DNA of 64,000 nucleotides, taken from NCBI GenBank assembly GCA_017411605.1, contig JAFQPR010000008.1, positions 1 through 64,000 on the forward strand, read 5' to 3'. The notes beneath the pieces are model-generated. The model was not told the origin of the DNA. It made no database searches and saw nothing but the letters and a program-made list of their open reading frames with translations. Below, one piece after another: positions 61,053-64,000 of this stretch (its first letter is position 1; each line of letters starts with the position of its first letter). Source of the DNA: Clostridia bacterium. Its GTDB lineage: Bacteria > Bacillota > Clostridia > Oscillospirales > CAG-272. The translations under genes were made by a program, and so were the position numbers.

Positions 61053-61636
61053 TCTCCTCCTGCGGCAGTCTCAGTCTTTACCTCTACTGTCGTTTCGGGA
61101 GCGTGCTCTTTCTGATATTGTGAGGATTTCTTGATCTGCTCTTGAGTCCATTCCGGGAGAGTTGCTAAGAGTTCATCGTTCCAGGCATCCATATCCCACT
61201 TAAAGAACGGTGTTACGGAAGACGGTGCCGGGAAACCTCTCGGGATCGGCATTATACTATCCACGTTTGCGTATTCTCCGGTCTCGTTAAGTACTACGTT
61301 AAGCTGACAAGGTTTGCCTAACTGTTCGAACAGGTCAAGCTCCATATACTCTTCATCGGTATAATTCTTTCCGTTCCAACTACCGAGGAATGTTCTCAGA
61401 TGACTCGTACTCTTTGTAGCAATAGCAAAATCGCGACTCAGCTGACGTTCCTCAACCTTACCTTCAATTTCAATCGTCTCGCCGGGAAGAGCCCAAACGA
61501 ATTTAACCTTATTTGAATAATTTTTGAATTTCTCGGAATACTGTTCGCCAAGGTCGATAACCCCAACGCATACTGCCATATATACGCCCGGCTCAACAGG
61601 CGGTGTCTTTGGTTTTGCTCTATCCTTAATCTTCAT
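61040..61636 (-). CDS. Possible ssDNA-binding / recombination accessory protein (198 aa)
   Basis: The first 140 residues are beta-rich (PPVEPGVYMAVCVGVIDLGE, NYSNKVKFVWALPGE), with an acidic Glu/Thr tail (VEVKTETAAGGE) like that of SSB-type proteins. Proteins of this kind lie beside the SbcC-like ATPase in many Firmicutes phages. The OB-fold assignment is an inference from pattern and context. Confidence 0.55.
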   Translation of the reverse strand: MKIKDRAKPKTPPVEPGVYMAVCVGVIDLGEQYSEKFKNYSNKVKFVWALPGETIEIEGKVEERQLSRDFAIATKSTSHLRTFLGSWNGKNYTDEEYMELDLFEQLGKPCQLNVVLNETGEYANVDSIMPIPRGFPAPSSVTPFFKWDMDAWNDELLATLPEWTQEQIKKSSQYQKEHAPETTVEVKTETAAGGECPI

Positions 61637-63563
61637 ATTCGCACCTCAATACTTTATCATTTTCCGATACGGCAAGACGAATAACTTGTCCTTCGTATCT
61701 TTCAAGCTTTGTAACGCTCTCGGCATTATCTACGAACAGCGGCACGGTTACACCATACGCACGCGAAAGGGTATTTATGATATCTATACCCACGTTGATT
61801 TTCGCACCATTGTTTACATTTATGTAGGGTATGCCCTCGCAAACAACGTCGCAGCGGTCCTCTATTCCACCGTTTGCCTGTTCGCGGAACAAGCGGAAAC
61901 GAGCGATGCGGAATAATCCGTTTATGCTTTCCTCAACGAACTTCGTTTTATATCTCGAATATTCGTCAATAAGGTAAAGTACGCCTTCGATAGCTTCAAG
62001 GCAAGCAGCAGTATTCCTTGCATCTTCCTGTAATTCTTCAATACGGCGTCTTGAATACTCAAGCAAGGACTCGCGGCTTATTATCGCTCTATGTTTATTT
62101 GCTTCACTTTCTATCTCTCGCAACTGCGCTCTAATAGATTCTCTAAGGTTACTTGTATTTGATGAAAGATCCGCAAGCTCAACGTTCAGATTATGTAATC
62201 TTTCGTCAGCTGCTTTTCTCTTTTCTTCGAAATCGGGCATATTTACAGGAGTAACGATGTAGTTTTCTGCAACTTTGATATTTGATTCGCACGCACTTAT
62301 ATCGGATTCTATTCCCTCTATCTCACCCTTAAGCTCGTCGAGTCGAGATTCCTGCTGCGCTTTAGCTTCTTTCTTTGCGTTTGCCGTCTGCTCGATCTCA
62401 CGAAGCCTGCTAGCCTTCTGATTCTCAAATCTCTCTTTGGCAATCTGCAACTGTCCCGCGGGGAGAGTCTGGCCGCAAGTGATGCATACTCCGCCTGTAA
62501 ATGCTTCTGAATTTACGCTTATCCAGCGCTCACGAGACGAAGAGATTTCGGCATCGTAATTCGCTATATTGCGTTCGGTGGCAAGCAACGAATTCTTCTT
62601 CATATTCAACTGACTTTTCAAGCGGTTAAGAGTATTGCGCATTGTAGAAATATCGGGAGAGTTTGTCATCTGACTTGCGCGGTAGTTTTCATTCTCCGCA
62701 ACGATCTTATCAAGCTCAAGTCTCGCTTCACGTATCTCGACGCGCTTATTTTCTATTGCTACGTCATGTTCAAGCTCCATAAGCTGACCTTCAAGTGTAC
62801 TGTGTTTAACGTTCAAAGTATCAAGCTCCATACGAGCCTTTTCAAAATCTGTTCCTTCTACATCCTCTATAGTCTTCTGACATTCGTTGATCCTTGCAGG
62901 AATTTCAGTCTTAGCGCCGACAAAACCGCGTTTATCGGCAAGAAGCTTCTTCTTGTAATCATCTATCGCAAGTTTACCTTTTCCGGTAATCAAGGGCTGA
63001 AATTTTTCGTCTGTGGCCATTATCTCATCATCACTGAGCACGCCTGCGATTTCAAAAAGCACTGCCCTGCGCTCCTGCCAGGTTATACCGTCCGCAAAAT
63101 GTGAAACGCTTGTAAGTAGTCTGAACGTTTCCTCATCTACGAGATCGGTTACCTTTTCTAAGAAGACAAATTTCTTACAAGGAACTCCATCAACGTAATA
63201 CTCGCTGGTATTGCCGTCATACGTCGCCTCGTTGCTTCCGCGTTTTGTGCTCCACACCTCTTGATATGTACGTTTGAATTCTGTTTCAATTCCGTCAACA
63301 AGCAGAATTACTCTGACCGAAGTTATTGCACTGTGGTCTTTAACCTCGCCCGATGCATCAAGCGGCTTTATCTCGATGTTTTTCTCACCGTTGCCACGAC
63401 TGTCCTTACCAAAAAGAAGCCACGTTAAAGCATCATAAATACTGCTTTTACCGGTAGCATTATCTCCGTAGATGGATGCATTACCACCCATAAAATCTAG
63501 TGTGAGATGTCTGTGACATTTAAAATTCTCGAGCTCCAGGTTTTTTATACGAATATCTTTCAT
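61626..63563 (-). CDS. SbcC/Rad50-like AAA ATPase with zinc hook (645 aa)
   Basis: Walker A GDNATGKSS is at 33-41, two coiled-coil arms span about 205-345 and 375-540, the zinc-hook CITCGQTLP is near 358-366, and a Walker B-like VPLFVDNAESV is near 600-612. Rad50-type proteins work with an Mre11/SbcD nuclease; none is encoded nearby, but the MBL hydrolase two genes downstream may replace it. It is shorter than cellular SbcC (about 1000 aa), as usual in phages. Confidence 0.88.
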   Translation of the reverse strand: MKDIRIKNLELENFKCHRHLTLDFMGGNASIYGDNATGKSSIYDALTWLLFGKDSRGNGEKNIEIKPLDASGEVKDHSAITSVRVILLVDGIETEFKRTYQEVWSTKRGSNEATYDGNTSEYYVDGVPCKKFVFLEKVTDLVDEETFRLLTSVSHFADGITWQERRAVLFEIAGVLSDDEIMATDEKFQPLITGKGKLAIDDYKKKLLADKRGFVGAKTEIPARINECQKTIEDVEGTDFEKARMELDTLNVKHSTLEGQLMELEHDVAIENKRVEIREARLELDKIVAENENYRASQMTNSPDISTMRNTLNRLKSQLNMKKNSLLATERNIANYDAEISSSRERWISVNSEAFTGGVCITCGQTLPAGQLQIAKERFENQKASRLREIEQTANAKKEAKAQQESRLDELKGEIEGIESDISACESNIKVAENYIVTPVNMPDFEEKRKAADERLHNLNVELADLSSNTSNLRESIRAQLREIESEANKHRAIISRESLLEYSRRRIEELQEDARNTAACLEAIEGVLYLIDEYSRYKTKFVEESINGLFRIARFRLFREQANGGIEDRCDVVCEGIPYINVNNGAKINVGIDIINTLSRAYGVTVPLFVDNAESVTKLERYEGQVIRLAVSENDKVLRCEYED

Positions 63564-63578
63564 TTTAATATCTCCTCT

Positions 63579-63887
63579 TTATTTACCTTTCTTTAATTTC
63601 CATATAGCATCGGTCAGCTCTTCGCGCATATCAGAGTCGCAGAGATCCGCAACATCACGAACTTGCTCAACCGTCGCATGATCGACAAGGTGCTTTGCCA
63701 GGATATCAAGCCAATTACTTGTTCCAAATGTAAGCATTTTCCCGGAATCTCTCAGTTCGGTTATTTCTGCCTTAGGAAAACGAAGCTGTATTTCTATGTA
63801 TGCATCGACGAGACTTTTCGCAGGAATTCCAAGTTCCTGAACAGTCTTGCCTTTATCTTGAGTGAATTTTATTAAAAAAAGTCTCAT
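63579..63887 (-). CDS. Small phage protein before the SbcC-like gene (102 aa)
   Basis: Helical C-terminal half (WLDILAKHLVDHATVEQVRD, then MREELTDAIWKLKK). I start it at 63887 (MRLFLIKFT), with AGGAGAAAG 5-7 bases upstream; an ATG at 63902 overlaps the previous stop as ATGA and is also possible. Function unknown. Confidence 0.6.
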   Translation of the reverse strand: MRLFLIKFTQDKGKTVQELGIPAKSLVDAYIEIQLRFPKAEITELRDSGKMLTFGTSNWLDILAKHLVDHATVEQVRDVADLCDSDMREELTDAIWKLKKGK

Positions 63888-63898
63888 TTTCTTTCTCC

Positions 63899-64000
63899 TC
63901 ATAATCTGGGTTTGTATTCTTTATCTACGATAGATTCCCAATACTCCATTTCGCTACGAAGAATAAGACTACAGGAATCAAGCTTACCACCACCACACAA
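63899..64000 (-). CDS. 3' end of a gene running out of the window
   Basis: The last 33 codons are visible, ending SEMEYWESIVDKEYKPRL and TGA at 63899-63901. GGGKLDSCS and the acidic/aromatic end are not enough to name it. Its stop overlaps a possible ATG of the next gene. Confidence 0.6.
   Translation of the reverse strand: MCGGGKLDSCSLILRSEMEYWESIVDKEYKPRL

Larger units (their letters stand above)
20705..64000. mobile_element. Prophage, podovirus-like, left part and virion/replication modules; right end outside window
   Basis: From 23650 to the window end about 40 genes run on the minus strand with almost no spacing, covering terminase, portal, capsid, tail, methylase and replication genes. 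There is no tape-measure gene. A nozzle-like protein and a very large internal protein suggest short-tailed particles. The left boundary lies somewhere between the DUF5058 gene (20663) and the first virion-side gene (23650). I use 20705 because a truncated phage paralogue begins there, but that piece may be a relic of another phage. No integrase, repressor or att core was found. Confidence 0.85.

Overview
The window looks like the chromosome of a low-GC, spore-forming Clostridia-type Firmicute carrying most of a prophage. The host assignment rests on a PdaA-type cortex deacetylase, a SpoIID-like domain fused to peptidoglycan-binding repeats, a ClpC-type ATPase, Rrf2, Lgt and S21 genes, strong AGGAGG ribosome sites and BspA-type leucine-rich-repeat (LRR) proteins. 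No species can be named from the sequence.

Region 1 (about 90-7446, all minus) is a five-gene accessory cluster. A 1033-residue FtsK/SpoIIIE-family ATPase with one intact and two degenerate ATPase-like modules is followed by four small proteins. Each of these begins with a CxxC...CxxC zinc ribbon, continues with an SFDFSALE-like linker, and ends in a BspA-type LRR domain (three proteins) or a DUF6273-like domain (one). The shared head and variable tail suggest cargo or clients of the ATPase. This is one candidate for an undescribed system.

Region 2 (7890-20663) is chromosomal: a PdaA-like deacetylase, rpsU (S21, 58 codons), folD, lgt, an Rrf2 regulator and a PRPP synthetase on the minus strand. 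A plus-strand set follows: a small beta-domain protein, a SpoIID-like/PG-binding protein, a second PG-binding protein and a ClpC-type ATPase. A minus-strand operon of two membrane proteins and an M20 peptidase closes the region.

Region 3 (20705-23650) is the probable left prophage boundary. It holds a truncated copy of the middle of the giant phage protein carrying a different central domain, a Cys-rich gene with its own terminator, and an array of small hairpins separated by GTGAAAT/ATTTCAC. No integrase or att core could be identified, and the right prophage end lies outside the window.

Region 4 (23650-64000, all minus and very compact) is the prophage, with a podovirus-like layout. Read in the direction of transcription (high to low coordinates): SbcC-like ATPase, possible ssDNA-binding protein, MBL hydrolase, replisome organiser, C5-cytosine and N6-adenine methyltransferases, many small Cys-rich proteins, a probable late regulator, small and large terminase, portal, an internal virion protein, a 2429-residue polyvalent protein, a Com-like zinc finger, scaffold, decoration protein, capsid, adaptor, nozzle-like protein, two LRR tail proteins and three membrane proteins. 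Two promoters sharing an identical-geometry 26-bp dyad lie upstream of the terminase block and of the capsid block. Each is followed by an AGAGCC...GGCTCT terminator, which suggests activator control and possibly antitermination of the late genes.
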